Assembly (NCBI GenBank): GCA_946407325.1
Contig: CAMJNN010000064.1
Location: 1 to 7,033 of the forward strand
Source of the DNA: an uncultured Prevotellaceae bacterium
GTDB lineage: Bacteria; Bacteroidota; Bacteroidia; Bacteroidales; Bacteroidaceae
DNA: 7,033 nt
Reading direction: 5' to 3'
Each line of letters opens with the position of its first letter. Position 1 is the first letter of the stretch. A program made the position numbers and the translations under genes. Positions 6,936 to 7,033 of this stretch are shown one piece after another. Under the pieces are notes generated by a model. That model ran no database searches and had not been told where the DNA came from. It was given only the letters and a program-made list of their open reading frames with translations.

Positions 6936-6961
6936 CAAAAGAATACTAAAATATTATCAAG

Positions 6962-7033
6962 ATGAAAAAGTTATTATTTCTTCTCCTCGCTATCTTGCTT
7001 TTGTCGTCAACCTTACAGGCACAAGAGCAAAGA
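6962..7033 (+). CDS. N-terminus of an exported protein (Sec-type signal peptide), truncated by window end
   Basis: Only 24 codons are visible: a Met-Lys-Lys start, a hydrophobic core (LLFLLLAILLLSS) and a probable signal peptidase I site after LQA (residue 20), followed by QEQR. No lipobox cysteine is seen, so this is more likely a periplasmic, outer-membrane or secreted protein than a lipoprotein. There is no twin-arginine motif, so export should be by Sec and not by the Tat system encoded upstream. It has its own promoter. The product cannot be identified from this fragment. Confidence 0.82.
   Translation, partial: MKKLLFLLLAILLLSSTLQAQEQR

Overview
The window looks like a chromosomal segment from a member of the Bacteroidales, most likely Prevotella-like. 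Three things point there. MurF and alanine racemase are fused in one polypeptide, as is usual in Bacteroidota. Gene starts have A/T-rich leaders instead of Shine-Dalgarno sequences. A promoter near the right end matches the Bacteroidota -33/-7 consensus (TTTG, 19-bp spacer, TAnnTTTG). Genus is inferred from general resemblance only. All genes lie on the + strand.

Layout. Bases 1-1668 are the 3' two-thirds of a murF-alr fusion, whose 5' end lies outside the window. After a 33-bp AT-rich gap comes tatA (1702-1917). A 90-bp gap follows, holding a 7-bp tandem repeat (AATTGTC type) that ends eight bases before tatC (2008-3918). TatC has a normal six-helix core of about 258 residues and then a tail of about 378 residues. 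The tail is low in complexity, acidic and Ala/Glu/Pro/Thr-rich, and ends in an alanine-rich heptad array. The tatC stop codon lies inside the next gene (3875-6874), a 999-residue Dna2-like protein with an N-terminal PD-(D/E)XK nuclease and a C-terminal superfamily 1 helicase. An 87-bp gap with a clear promoter then leads into the first 24 codons of a secreted protein, cut off by the window end.

Functionally, murF-alr supplies cell-wall precursors (D-alanine, and addition of D-Ala-D-Ala to the UDP-MurNAc-tripeptide). tatA and tatC form a minimal TatAC twin-arginine translocon with no tatB in view. The nuclease-helicase presumably acts in DNA repair or replication and has no obvious functional link to Tat. 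Spacing and overlap suggest murF-alr, tatA, tatC and the helicase may be one transcription unit, while the last gene has its own promoter.

The least ordinary parts are the very long cytoplasmic TatC tail, its overlap with the nuclease-helicase gene, the heptamer repeat in the tatC leader, and the apparent absence of the Fe-S cysteines expected of a Dna2/Cas4/AddB-type nuclease. No clearly new multi-gene system is visible.
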